Shown piece after piece: positions 10,411 to 20,345 of a stretch of 64,000 nt of DNA; position 1 is the first letter of the stretch, and the number at the start of each line of letters is the position of its first letter. Under the pieces are notes generated by a model. That model did no database searches. It saw only the letters and a list, made by a program, of their open reading frames with translations, and was not told where the DNA came from. The stretch spans positions 15,923,756 through 15,987,755 of the forward strand of contig CM044961.1 in assembly GCA_024516035.1 (NCBI GenBank). Reading direction: 5' to 3'. The position numbers and the translations under genes are program-made. The stretch is from Bactericera cockerelli. Lineage: Eukaryota; Arthropoda; Insecta; Hemiptera; Triozidae.

Positions 10411-11125
10411 ATATTGGAGAAAGTAGATTCCAAGTAGATTTTGTGAAAAGCAGACTTCAAGTAGAATTGTAAAAAAGCAAATTTATAGAAGAAGTTCGAT
10501 CGATACGTGATAACAAGATTAAGGGCGTAGTTTTCAAAAAAAATATCAAAAATATAAATACATAGATAGATTAAAGATATAAAAACATGGGATTTTTCTA
10601 TCAACTAACATAGAAAAGCGCAGATTACTTCTATTTGAAGCACAAGTGAGAATGCAGCAGCGGAAGATATGAGAACAAGCTTAGGATGAGAAAAGTGAAA
10701 ATTAGTTGAGCGTGAACAAAGATCATGAAGAGAGAGATAAAGAGAAAGTGGAGGGAGAGACAGAGAGTATTAAAAACATAGACAAAAAATATACATATCT
10801 AGTGTAAAATAAAATTTATATAAAAATATGAACAATAATATAGGTATAATTATGTATTCAACACATTGCTTTGAAATATGAAAAACATAATCTTAAGAAT
10901 AACATAATTTTCATAATGAGAATAATATTATTTAACTATCGCACCCATGTAAGGTAGCTTTTGAAAAAAAATTACATTTTTATAAAATATTTATAGCGAA
11001 GAAAGTAGCGATTTTTGCGGCCATTTTTGCCTTGTCACCATACCATGTGTTTTCATCAATTCCCATTTTCTAAGTTCCACATTTTTCGTCTTTACTTGAA
11101 AAGTTCCCCTATACATAATAGGTAT
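10411..11125. other. Non-coding interval
   Basis: No gene or defined element. A small internal repetition of AGTAGATT and AAGTAGA is seen near 10424-10470. Confidence 0.4.
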
Positions 11126-11129
11126 TATA

Positions 11130-11288
11130 CCGACCTCAGTAGCTTGATCGATAAGGCGGCGGACTTGTAACCTGGAGGTCGGTGGTTCAAGTCCCGGTTT
11201 CAGTGTAGATTTAGTAAAGCGAGTTAGAGTAGTTGTGACATCACGAAAGTGATTAACACAAATATGATAACTTTAACTTTAAACTTAT
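11130..11288 (+). mobile_element. tRNA-derived SINE (family T2), copy 1
   Basis: The tRNA-like head (CTCAGTAGCTTGATCGATAAGGCGGC, with anticodon-loop-like ACTTGTAAC and box B GTGGTTCAAGTCCCGG) is followed by a tail shared between copies: TGTAGATTTAGTAAAGCGAG, GTAGTTGTGACATCACG, GTGATTAACACAAATATGAT. Other copies are at 44105-44250 (+), 45070-45224 (-) and 53410-53562 (-). The head is closest in layout to a tRNA with a TGT anticodon, but the acceptor stem does not pair. Confidence 0.8.
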
Positions 11289-11735
11289 TATACTTTATCT
11301 CTTACATTTGATGGGTTAAAAAATAGAAAATGTTACATCTAATTGAACATGCGTCAAGTAGAGGAAGACACCCTGGCTATATTATTACATGGCATTTTAC
11401 AATGTTTATGGATCTGATACCTCCATGAGTAGATAGCTGTAGACTACTGAAGAGTGTAGGAGGTAAAAAAAAACACACAAAAAAAACTTCATCTCTTTGA
11501 ACGTGGCTGAATAACAAATGGTTGACATCAAATACAACTTGAACAAGATTCGTTTACAGTGTCTGTTTGTATTATTTTACAGGAGTAGGTAGTTACTAGA
11601 TAAACATCATTCAAGGCTTTTTGTTTTCATTTGCTGCCTGGATCTCATGTTACGAGGTTGTTTATTTTGCTTTCCTTGATCTGTTTGTCTTAAACTATAT
11701 ACAGGTAGGATGAGTGTATACAAGTAGGATGAGTA
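11289..11735. other. Non-coding interval
   Basis: Nothing recognised beyond short A-runs. Confidence 0.4.
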
Positions 11736-11985
11736 TCATTATCATCATCATCATAGGGTGGCGTCATCGTGAACGATGCTAGCCAGACAGTAGAGGAATG
11801 ACTCAGCTCTTCTACCACTGTCATTGCAAGGAGGCCAATAATTGACAAGGGCCCCCAGCACCAAGCCATTTCCAGTCTACTCCCCTGTTTATAGTCCCCC
11901 AGCCAGACTGCTGGTCTACTCCCTGTTTATAGTCCCCCAGCCAGACTGCTGGTCTACTCCCTGTTTAAAGTCCCCCAGCCAGGAT
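11736..11985 (+). repeat. Dispersed repeat with (ATC)n end and internal 41-bp minisatellite, copy 1
   Basis: Starts with (ATC)n, then GGTGGCGTCATCGTGAACGA and CCACTGTCATTGCAAGGAGG, then a 41-bp unit (CCAGCCAGACTGCTGGTCTA followed by CTCCCTGTTTATAGTCCC) repeated at least twice with a partial third copy. The same sequence lies in opposite orientation at 49205-49412, about 450 bases upstream of the second phosphatase exon. The trinucleotide end suggests a retroposed or Helitron-like dispersed repeat; class unknown. Confidence 0.7.
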
Positions 11986-12278
11986 GAGTATAGGATTCAG
12001 AAACGCAAGGAAGAAAGAAAGACCAAGACAAAGAATGGAACAAGCTGAAAGTATTGATACATCTTGCATCTTGATACAGTTACTAGAGAGAGAGAAAAAG
12101 AAAATAAAATTTATTTATTTTACTAACAAACAGACATCATCATCAATGTTCGCCCTGAGTCGCAGTACTAACAAGAATTATGTTTTGAAAAAGAATGATA
12201 TGATTGTTATTTCAGGATGTTTTGTTAGGGTGATTTTGAATTATACTCGTATCTTACTTTCCGTGTACACGATGGTTG

Positions 12279-12454
12279 TGTCATGGTGTTGGATGGATTA
12301 ATAAATCAGCCTTAGCTACCCACAGATACAATGGTCTGGGCTAGTTCCATGTTATGTGTGGTGTAATGTCATGGTGGTGGAAGGATTAATAAAACAGCCT
12401 TAGATACCCTTAGATACAATGGTCTGGGCTAGTTCCATGTTATGTGTGGTGTAT
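12279..12454 (+). repeat. Tandem duplication of an 88-bp unit
   Basis: Two successive copies (12279-12366 and 12367-12454), each running from TGTCATGGTG through ATGGTCTGGGCTAGTTCCAT to GTGTGGTGTA, with a few differences. No coding capacity. Confidence 0.85.
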
Positions 12455-12704
12455 TTATAGTGTTGTTACAGTATATATTTATATTATTTTAATTCATACA
12501 ATTTACAAAATATAAAAAATTTCCTCCATGCTAGAGGAATAAGGTATTGTGCCCATTACACAGGCGGCATTGCTTTTCTGAATATCAATCGAGATTCTTG
12601 TTGTTTAAGATTTTTTTTATTTTTATTATCTGACCTGGTTACAGGGTTTTCAGTGGAACCCTTACAATTAAAATTAACAAGATACTATGTCTTAAATAAT
12701 TTTT

Positions 12705-12885
12705 TTTTATTTTTTTTTTTAAGCTTTATTAGATAGAACAAAAAATATATACAGTAGAACACAATAAAATATAAAGAAAAACAAAAAGATTAAACATATA
12801 TACAAGAATGAAAAAAAAAGAGAAATGTCCTACCTAAAGGGCGGGGTTATTGCCTGTGGCAATCTCTTCCACCCAACCCTTTGGC
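12705..12885 (-). repeat. Retroelement 3'-end-like repeat (family N), - orientation
   Basis: Read on the - strand it runs GGTGGAAGAGATTGCCACAG, GCAATAACCCCGCCCTTTAG, a T/C-rich region, then a TCTAATAAAG-type polyadenylation-like signal. The same order is seen at 18183-18395 (+) and 44640-44815 (+), in reverse at 18450-18600, and partly at 13602-13640 and 23234-23340. Ending at AATAAA suggests the 3' untranslated end of a non-LTR retrotransposon. It ends about 70 bases upstream of the first phosphatase exon. Confidence 0.6.
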
Positions 12886-12955
12886 ACAATTATGAATATG
12901 ATTTACAAAAATTTCTCTTCAATAACTTACACGCTCAATCCTTCATCTGTTCCAG

Positions 12956-13185
12956 ACAAGGACTTCTGGTACAAGGAGGCCCAGGAGGGAATACGTCGCC
13001 GTCTGGCCCAGTTCGGACCCCACCTCCTGGAGGAGAGGGCCAAGAATGTGATCCTTCTGGTGGGAGACGGGATGGGCCTGTCCACCCTCACCGCCTCCAG
13101 GATACTGAAGGGGCAGAGGCTTGGCATTCAGGGGGAGGAGCATCACCTCGCCTGGGACAAGTTCCCTGCTGTGGCGCTGGCCAAG
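12956..13185 (+). CDS. Alkaline phosphatase, exon with DGMG metal-site motif (partial gene)
   Basis: This exon encodes part of a membrane-type alkaline phosphatase, a zinc/magnesium phosphomonoesterase usually anchored outside the cell by GPI. The acceptor is CTGTTCCAG before 12956 and the donor is AAG/GTAAG after 13185. The exon is 230 nt, entering with two bases of a split codon and leaving in phase 0. The 76 full codons read KDFWYKEAQEGIRRRL, then AKNVILLVGDGMGLSTLTAS and RILKGQ, then LAWDKFPAVALAK. GDGMG supplies the conserved Asp that binds both Zn and Mg in this family, and the D-K-F-P-x-V-A-L stretch follows it as in animal enzymes. The exon is GC-rich against AT-rich flanks, as expected for coding DNA. 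The signal-peptide exon was not recognised. Family assignment is firm; the paralogue is not determined, so no symbol is given. Confidence 0.92.
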
Positions 13186-13229
13186 GTAAGCCGCTGGGGA
13201 ACTGCAACATTTCCAACAATAGTGAACTT

Positions 13230-13597
13230 TTAACACGTGGATCGCCACGTCAGGTGAATTCACCTGACACTAACCTTTCCCAGGTGGCCCCGTCAGGCAT
13301 ATTCACCTGACATAATTATCCCGTACGGCCCCATCTACTGTACGGCCCCGTCAGGTGAATTCACCTGACAAAATTATGCCAAACGGCCTCGTCAGGTGAA
13401 TTCACCTGACAAAATTATCCCGAACGGTCCCATCAGGTGAATTCACCTGACATAATTATCCCTTACGGCCCAGTCAGGTGAATTCACCTGACATGATTAT
13501 CTCGTACGGCCCCGTCAGGTGAATTCACTTGACATTGGAGTGTCATTTGGGCCTCTGAGGAAATGTAACTCTATAGCGTTGGCGATCAACGTGTTAA
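13230..13597. mobile_element. piggyBac-like MITE (TTAA ends) with seven 20-bp palindromes
   Basis: Ends are TTAACACGTGGATCGCCA (from 13230) and TGGCGATCAACGTGTTAA (to 13597), an imperfect inverted pair that includes TTAA at both edges, the target duplicated by piggyBac elements. Inside, GTCAGGTGAATTCACCTGAC, a perfect 20-bp palindrome, recurs at 13249, 13292 (imperfect), 13350, 13391, 13432 (one mismatch), 13473 and 13514 (imperfect), mostly at a 41-bp period. Between copies are variants of AAAATTATCCCGAACGGCCC. No transposase frame. It lies in the phosphatase intron, 45 bases past the exon. The piggyBac assignment rests on TTAA and end structure. Confidence 0.65.
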
Positions 13598-13601
13598 TAA
13601 G

Positions 13602-13640
13602 GAGTGGGTGAAAGAGATTGCCATAACTGCGTCCTTTAGT
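13602..13640 (+). repeat. Fragment of family N repeat
   Basis: GAGTGGGTGAAAGAGATTGCC followed by ACTGCGTCCTTTAG matches the start of the family N repeat seen at 44640. It begins immediately after the TTAA element, suggesting that element inserted into or beside a family N copy. Confidence 0.45.
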
Positions 13641-14355
13641 ACGTACATAATATGTGTTTATTAATAAATAGTTTAATAATATTACTGTATTCTGTGAAAT
13701 TTTCATTGAAATTGAATTACAAGTGGTTATGTTCCTGGAATATAAATAATATAATAATATAATATATTCCTCTTATATCCCATTTATTCGGTAATTTGAT
13801 GTAGAATGTACGTTAGTGGGAGTGATACGAGAATAACTTTGTTAATATAAAAAAAAACTTGGTTCATAATATGTAATAATAATAATGTTTTTCTTTTAAA
13901 TTTCAATATCCTAAATATGACATAATTACTAACCATACCATGGAGACTGAATCGAGGTATTCCCTGCTGCAAAAATGTAGCACCGTCCTTTTAAGAGTTT
14001 AAGAAAAATATAAAGAAGATTTAGAGAATTCACATCATCCTAAGCTAGGTATAACTAAGCTAGGTATAACCGTATAACTTGTTTTTTATATTATGACGTA
14101 CTATTTATTTTAATTTCGAAAGCAAAGTAAAAAGTAACTTGGTGAAATTTGTCCCTGATGGCGAGAATGCGAAACAGATAGTGCACTCCAAGAAAAAAAT
14201 AAACAACAATGTATGTTAGCTGAATATTTACTTGAACCCAGTGAGGCGATAACACTGAGTCTGCAACACATAGAATACAATGGTTTGGAGTGACAAGGGC
14301 TTACGAGCTGAGAAGAGAATGGAGGGTGTTCAATGTCTCCCTGAGGGAACCAAGA
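13641..14355. other. Intronic non-coding interval
   Basis: AT-rich. A direct repeat AAGCTAGGTATAAC occurs twice near 14042-14071. No gene seen. Confidence 0.4.
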
Positions 14356-14727
14356 CAAATGCATGTCGATAAACCATAAAGAAGAGTGAGAGAAGTGTAA
14401 GAATAACATAGAGAAGGATGGGATAAGAGAAAGCGATATAGTGGTATATAGATGAAGAGAGAGAAAGATAGAAAGAGAGGAAGCAAGTAATATGATATAA
14501 CAGGGAACAAGAGAGAAGAGCAACATAAAGAAGTGAGATAAAGAGAGAGTAAGAGACAAAGAGAAAGTATTGTGAGAAATAACATTCAACGATATAAACA
14601 GGAAAAGTGAATCGGAGTCAGAAAGAGAGAAAAGGAAAAGAAGAATAAGAGAGAGTAAGCAGTACAATAAAGGAAAAGACAGAGGAACAGGAGATGGGCC
14701 GAAAGAGAGAAAGACAAAGAGAGAGAG

Positions 14728-14758
<31 letters not shown>

Positions 14759-14850
14759 GAAAGGACAAAAGAGAAGCAGTCAAATAGTGCTATAAGGAAT
14801 ATGAAGGAGACATATAAATATAGTAAGAGAGAGGAGAGGAGGGAGAAAAT
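14356..14850. repeat. Extended purine-rich (GAGA/GAAA) low-complexity tract
   Basis: About 500 bases of degenerate GA-rich sequence with a core (GA)n near 14715-14762. The pyrimidine-rich complement lacks stop codons and gives a long Leu/Ser/Phe-rich frame on the - strand, judged non-coding (see rejected items). Confidence 0.85.
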
Positions 14851-16740
14851 AATCAAACTCACTCGAAGGTTGATAGAAAATAAAATAAATGGCGGTATCA
14901 GAAGTCTAGTGGTATTTGGTGCAAATAAAATAAAGACCATGTTGAAGTTGTAGGAAATGACACAAATCTTTCTCGACAATTTTTGTGTTTTGAAAGACAG
15001 GCAGATGTTCACAAATAAGTCATTTCAAAAATGATGTGGTTGGGACTTGTTCGTCTTCAGCTTACGAGGTCGATGACCTTTCAGTCTTTTTAACGCTGTT
15101 TATACAAGGAGGTAAATGCATTATAATTGATTGATATTTTCATCCATGTCAACTACAATCTCTTCTTTTCTTCCCATCTACCATTTCTATTTCTCTATGT
15201 GAACATTTTTTGTACTATCAGAAGTTTTTTTACGGTTTGGGGGACGTTATTTTTTTTGTAAAATAAAGCTTAGAGTCAATTCAATACTTACTAACTTTCT
15301 AATACGTATCTCTCATTCTCTATTAATCCATCCACCTAGCTAGTTTTTTCTCAATTTCTCTCTCCTCTTTGAATTTGGTCATGATATTTATGTTATTCTC
15401 TCCATTTTCTTCTTTTCAATCTCATCTTTTTCTACAACGGTGTCTATCTTCACGTGCATCCCTCTGACATTCTCTCCTGTATTTTGTATTTCCATCGTTC
15501 TGTCCACATCTATTCTGTAGTATCCACTGCTCTCCCATCTTCCAATGCCCTGGAGGCTGGATCATATAAGACAGGAGGTTGAGGAGGTGTCAGTCCGGAG
15601 TCGTGAGACGTTTTCATATTCAATTATATTACTCTACATTACATTGCTATAGGTATACCAGGAATGACCTTTTTTTACTTCCTTTTCTATTATTGCCCAT
15701 GGTAGCAAGAGCATTGTTACAATGATTAAAGAGAAATGTTTCGTCTGAAAAAAAAAAAAAAAATGCATTGAACAAATGACCATCTTTAACATTGATACGA
15801 ATAGTAAAAGGGGTTTTATTTTTTACACTGGACTAACATAAATTTTACAAAACTGTAACACACATCAAGCTCACTGATCTCACTGACAAAACATTTCTCT
15901 TAAATCTGATCACGCATTATTCTACGAGCCTTAACCTGCCATTAACTGCCTTGCCTTTTGACTTCAGCGATTAAGAAAAAAAAACTGTTATAATATTCAA
16001 CATGACCATCGCAGCTTTGATAAATATTAAAAATACCAACCTATGTAGTTAATTAACAATATTAATTAAATAGAAAAATATTAAAAACAAGCTCTCTTAA
16101 ATATATGAAGATTACTAAGTGAAAGTGTCTTCAAAGATCAAACATTCAGGTTTGTATCAATAAATTATTGGGATGGGAAAGTTTCAATAGGTAATATTAT
16201 ATTTTCCGGGTAATTTTTAAACAGCAAAGCACCCTTAAAAGTATAATGATCACCTCATTTTTTGGCTTCCCTAATGAATCACCTTCGAGCCTCATTTTCT
16301 CCCAAACCATCACAGTCATAGACATTTCCTCGCCCCAATATGTCCCTCTCATTCCGCCACTGGTTTCTCCCATATATTGGCACCAGGGGAATTCCACCGC
16401 AAAAGTTTTACGAAAATTTTGAACAAGGTGATGACAAAGTTAAATGGAAATGGTCTCATGGAAGGCGCACTAAATTTCATTAAAAATTGAACACCTACTT
16501 TGTTGAAAGCCCACTAAATTGAGAAAATGGGGGGGGGGGGGAGAGAGATATTTGAGCTGGCTACTTATAGGTATGTGGGCGTTTTTGTTCAGAAATATAT
16601 TCTTGGTTTCTTTTTATTAATGGAATGATTTTTTGATGTTTTCGTAGAAAACGCACACACATACTCTTTCTCATTTCTCAATCAAATTTAATTTCATGTT
16701 AATGAAAAAGTAGATTTAGGTACGTGCTAATTTTGTGAGA
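14851..16740. other. Intronic non-coding interval
   Basis: AT-rich sequence with pyrimidine-rich stretches (15340-15540), an A-run near 15748-15763 and a G-run near 16528-16540. No gene, RNA or element end recognised on either strand. Confidence 0.4.
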
Positions 16741-16742
16741 GT

Positions 16743-17038
16743 TTAATTGGGATTTTTTTTTTTTTTTTTTTTTAAAGTGGGGTTTAACGTCGCTTTCAAC
16801 TGCCATGGTCATATCACGACGGGGGTTTTACCCTCCATTCGCAGGAAACTCACAAACCTGCTACTCACATTGACCTCACCCAGCCTGAGTGGGGCCGGGA
16901 AAAGCCAGCGTCACGAGAATTAGAATTTGAATGGTCACCCATCCAAGTCTTAACCTCGCTGGATGTCGCTTAACTTCGGTGTTCTGAAGGGAACCGGTGT
17001 ATTCAACATGCCATCGACGCTGGCTTAATTGGGATTTT
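16743..17038 (-). mobile_element. 5S rRNA-derived SINE (SINE3 class) with 14-bp target duplication
   Basis: Read on the - strand, the head (about 17024 down to 16935) matches 5S rRNA: GTTGAATACACCGGTTC, ACCGAAGTTAAGCGACATC and CTTGGATGGGTGACC. This covers the internal pol III control region (box A, intermediate element, box C). The body is GGCTGGGTGAGGTCAATGTG, GAATGGAGGGTAAAACCCCC and GAAAGCGACGTTAAACCCC, followed by a poly(A) tail (T-run at 16753-16773). The flanks are TTAATTGGGATTTT at 16743-16756 and 17025-17038, an exact 14-bp target duplication. The duplication and poly(A) show insertion by LINE-type target priming. Other copies: 25660-25980, 29028-29235, 41235-41482, 52940-53172, 61597-61858 (all -) and 30702-30815 (+). 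Confidence 0.93.
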
Positions 17039-17045
17039 AATATGA

Positions 17046-17245
17046 TGCTCCATTTTATACAATACTGATGGTCAAAAAATCTATACAAAGAGTATCTATA
17101 AAACATCATTTTTAACCAATAATTCTTACAAATATTAATTGGGATTTTAATATGAATATTTGTAAGAATTATTGGTTAAAAATGATGTTTTATAGATACT
17201 CTTTGTATAGATTTTTTGACCATCAGTATTGTATAAAATGGAGCA
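17046..17245. repeat. Perfect snap-back palindrome, 91-bp arms, 18-bp loop
   Basis: The left arm 17046-17136 and right arm 17155-17245 are reverse complements with no mismatch seen. The 18-bp loop (17137-17154, AATTGGGATTTTAATATG) repeats the sequence just left of the palindrome (17027-17044), which is itself the right-hand SINE target duplication plus flank. This points to a replication or repair template-switch at this site, not a transposon. No coding content. Confidence 0.9.
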
Positions 17246-18180
17246 AGATCAGACTTCTGTGAACCTTAAGTTTCTGAATTTTTGCTTATTGATTTTTCAT
17301 GCCATATGTAGGTATTATTAGGTACCTACTAATTTTATACAGTTGAATTATTGCGATTTCAATGCATCAAGGTTTTCGAAAATTTGAATTAGCAAAACAG
17401 GAAATGAAAAGGTTCGAATCATCGGGAGTTGGAATATGATAACAGTCATGCTGAAGAGAGAGTCAATAGCAAAAGTTGATTCTTTACATACGTATTATTA
17501 ACTACGAATAGTCGAGTGTTCTCGCATGGACAGACAAGTGACTTCGAGTTATTGCGAGACGACTGCACATTTAAATATAATGTAGGTACATAACAATGTT
17601 CGTGATATTTACTATCATGGAAATGGCCAGGGAAATGAATAATTTATGAAATTGCATGATTTTTTTTCTCCTGAAAATGATGCTGAGTATAACATAAGAG
17701 CAATACTATCTGAATGAATCTTTTGCATCCGCGAAATTTTCATATGAGAATTTTGCGAAGTTGGAGACACTAGCATTCCCCATTGTCTCAGTCCTAGCAA
17801 TTCCCAAAAATATCTATTCCCGAGTTACCTTGATTTCTGCATTTTGCTTCTTCTATTTTGCAATGATAACCTCAGTATTTGGAAATATAGTACCTACCCC
17901 CATTCAAACGTTCTGTAAAACAGAGAGTAACTTGAAAATAAAGAAATATAGAGGACACAAGAGCGGAGAGAAGCGTCTTCCAAACACTCCGACACGAACG
18001 CAAACAGCACAAGAAATGGCACAGCTGTAAGTTATGGCGCACGAAACATTTCTTGCCTCAATTAGAACCAGCTGGCTCTGTTCTTTATTTTTTTCTTGAA
18101 AAAAATACAATTTCAACATTCCTTCGCCAGCCTAAATGAGACGAGAGTAACGTCTTCAGATTTGTAATCACTAGGTCTAT
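17246..18180. other. Intronic non-coding interval
   Basis: No recognisable gene. An 89-codon frame at 17761-18030 has no identifiable domain. Confidence 0.4.
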
Positions 18181-18182
18181 TT

Positions 18183-18395
18183 ATAAAAATAGACCATAGG
18201 CAATAACCCCGCCCTTTAGTTAGGACATGCGAGTATGTGTATATTTTGTTTTTTTTTTTTTTTTTTTTTTTGTTTTTTCTTTTTCCTTGTTTATATTATT
18301 AATATTGTCTATTTTTATATTTGCCATTATTTGTCTGTATATATAATTATGTTCTTCCTACTAATAAAGAGTTTCTAAATAAAAATAAATAAATT
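18183..18395 (+). repeat. Family N repeat (retroelement 3'-end-like), + copy
   Basis: AGGCAATAACCCCGCCCTTT, TAGTTAGGACAT, a long T-run (18250-18271), then CCTACTAATAAAGAGTTTCT ending in (AAAT)n. The order matches 44640-44815. Confidence 0.65.
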
Positions 18396-18449
18396 AACGG
18401 CTTCGAATGATGTCCCATCGGTGAAATGGTGATTGGTAGTATAACACTT

Positions 18450-18600
18450 ATTATTATTTAACACTTTATTGGTAAACTACATGATACATTCTGCAACATT
18501 GGACATGAAAAAAAAAAGAACACAATAGAATATGATGTAGTGAACCAAGGGGCGAGGTTAAAGTCTGTGGCTTTCTCTTCCACCGAACCCCATACTTAAT
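18450..18600 (-). repeat. Family N repeat, - copy
   Basis: Begins AACACTTTATTGGTAAACTA and ends CTTTCTCTTCCACCGAACCC. This is the reverse of family N and forms a tail-to-tail pair with the copy at 18183-18395. Confidence 0.55.
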
Positions 18601-18879
18601 ATTATGTACGGAAGTGACTTAGGTATAATATGGGTACTAAAGTCACTAGTTAATACCTATATCTATGCCTGGTAAAAAATATATTATTTGTATGTACGCC
18701 TGGTTTTTTGATAACTATGCAACGTGCAAGAAAAATGCGACCGATTTTTAATTCATCATTGAAGAATTTGTACAACACAAAATTATGGATAGTTATAGGT
18801 ATGGTAATACAATGAGATTTCCTAAACTCTCTTCTATTTAAACTTTTTTTTTTTAAACCAGCAACACAACAAAAGAGCG

Positions 18880-19172
18880 CGCGATTAGCTCAGTGGTTAA
18901 GCACTCCTTAGTCAAGCGGAAGGTCTCGGGTTCGATTTCCCGAACTGATAAAATCATTCAAAATTTCCTTACAGTTGTTTGTAACTGATACCTTCCGGTG
19001 CGCTCGTATTGACCCAGCACCTGAATGGCAAGTATGTATGGTGTCAGTCCTCACCTATCAGAGGGGAGGCATACCACAGGATTGGCAATCTAAAACAGAC
19101 CACAAGGGTCTGCGAGCTCCAGTTTCATGGCTACAAAATAGATTAGGCTGTGAAATTCTGATCTTTTTTTAA
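18880..19172 (+). mobile_element. tRNA-derived SINE (family T3), best-preserved copy
   Basis: The head GCGCGATTAGCTCAGTGGTT followed by AAGCACTCC and box B CTCGGGTTCGATTTCCC is clearly tRNA-like. The body runs CAAAATTTCCTTACAGTTGT, GTATTGACCCAGCACCTGAA, CTATCAGAGGGGAGGCATAC, ending near TCTGATC(T)n. It shares head and body with 26013-26315 and 5020-5285. The T-run after GATC may be the pol III stop or the tail. Confidence 0.8.
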
Positions 19173-19550
19173 AGTTAACTTGATTCATTTGGTATATCAA
19201 TTAATGAGGTTATTAAGTGCATAATGTTTAGAACAATACAACTACATGACGTGAACCATATTTAATTCAATAATTCATATAAAGATAGTACATGTGTGGG
19301 TGTTATGTATATGAACAATAATATAATACATAACTATAATATATCTCTAATATTCCTTCATTTGCTTTTATACAAGTCTCACACTCTCGTTTGCTTTTCA
19401 GTAATGGTACCTAAGTAGTTCTACTTTGTACCCGTTTCATCGTAAATGAAAGAGGGTGAGAGAAAATGGAAAGAACTCAGAGATTGAAGTGGAGGGAGGT
19501 GTGAATGGAAATTGAGAGAAAGTAAGAGATAGAGACTAAAAGAGAAAACC
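19173..19550. other. Intronic non-coding interval
   Basis: AT-rich with scattered purine-rich patches. Nothing recognised. Confidence 0.4.
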
Positions 19551-19552
19551 TT

Positions 19553-19622
19553 ACAGAGAGAGAAAGAGAGACCGAGAGAGAGAGAGAGAGAGAGAAAGAG
19601 AAAGAGAGATATAGAGAAAGAA
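19553..19622. repeat. (GA)n low-complexity tract
   Basis: A run of GAGAGAGAGAGAGAGAGAGA-type sequence with interruptions. Confidence 0.9.
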
Positions 19623-19879
19623 CTCGTGAAATACAGGAAGGTGTGAATGAAGATTGGTAGGAAATAAGAAAAATATAGTGTGACACCACACGACTTTCCT
19701 TATCCCTCGAAAATATGTCCATATCGATAATACGTCCAACGGTAACAGTTAGCTAAAAATAAATGCCAAATTCGTAATCAGCATCTCTAAATCATTGAAT
19801 TTGATATGTCACAATTGTCACAACCCTCATCTAGTATGAATAGTAAAAAAGTTAGTCCTAAGGGACCCTCCCTAAACCG

Positions 19880-20262
19880 ATAAATTGGTGCCGGTTTAAA
19901 AAAAGTTCAAGGTATCAAATAATATGATCAGAATGTACTATTAGTTTTTATTACAAGAAAAACTTGTTCCTATAAAAATTTCATATCTCTTATCGTATTG
20001 CTAGAACGGCCATTGGCGGCAACGATTTTTTTAAAGTTTCGTGCTTCGTCCTCTAATTTATGACCTTTTCGCCGAATATCAAGTTTATAGCTAATGCCGT
20101 TCTTGAGATATTTTGTTTAAAGACAGACAGACCGAAAGATACACGCACCAATGTCTGAAACTTTGGACTTAGGTATCTGGGGACTTTAAAACTTGTTTTG
20201 GCACTGAAAACTGACTATCGAAAATTTTGGGCGATTCCATTACTTTCCTTATTATAGGGTGA
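19880..20262 (-). repeat. Dispersed repeat family R (AAGGAAAGT-ended), - copy
   Basis: Reading on the - strand: CTATAATAAGGAAAGTAATG, CCCAAAATTTTCGATAGTCA, TCTTTCGGTCTGTCTGTC, CAAAATATCTCAAGAACGGC and so on. The same order is found from 36541 on the + strand, and the first part at 28518-28592. Next to its start is a (GT)n/(GA)n microsatellite. The class is unknown; the text style (aaacnggatatctcgagaacgg) resembles non-autonomous Helitron or MITE families in insects. Confidence 0.6.
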
Positions 20263-20263
<1 letters not shown>

Positions 20264-20310
<47 letters not shown>

Positions 20311-20345
20311 TAGAAAGAGAGAGATAGAAAGAGAGAGAGAGAGAA
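20264..20345. repeat. (GT)n followed by (GA)n microsatellite
   Basis: About 14 GT units followed by GA units with AGATAGAAAGA interruptions. Confidence 0.95.

Noticed and set aside
12825..13310. 161-codon frame overlapping the phosphatase exon
   Set aside because: Wrong frame. The DGMG-containing frame with matching splice sites is the coding one, and overlapping frames on both strands are shadows of the GC-rich exon.
14110..15012. 300-codon open frame on the - strand
   Set aside because: It consists of Leu/Ser/Phe-rich low complexity generated by a GA-rich tract on the + strand, which lacks stop codons on the complement. No domain, no codon structure, no splice context.
16935..17024. Genuine 5S rRNA gene
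   Set aside because: Only the 5' two-thirds of 5S is represented. It joins a SINE body and poly(A) tail within a 14-bp target duplication, and the other copies are equally chimeric.
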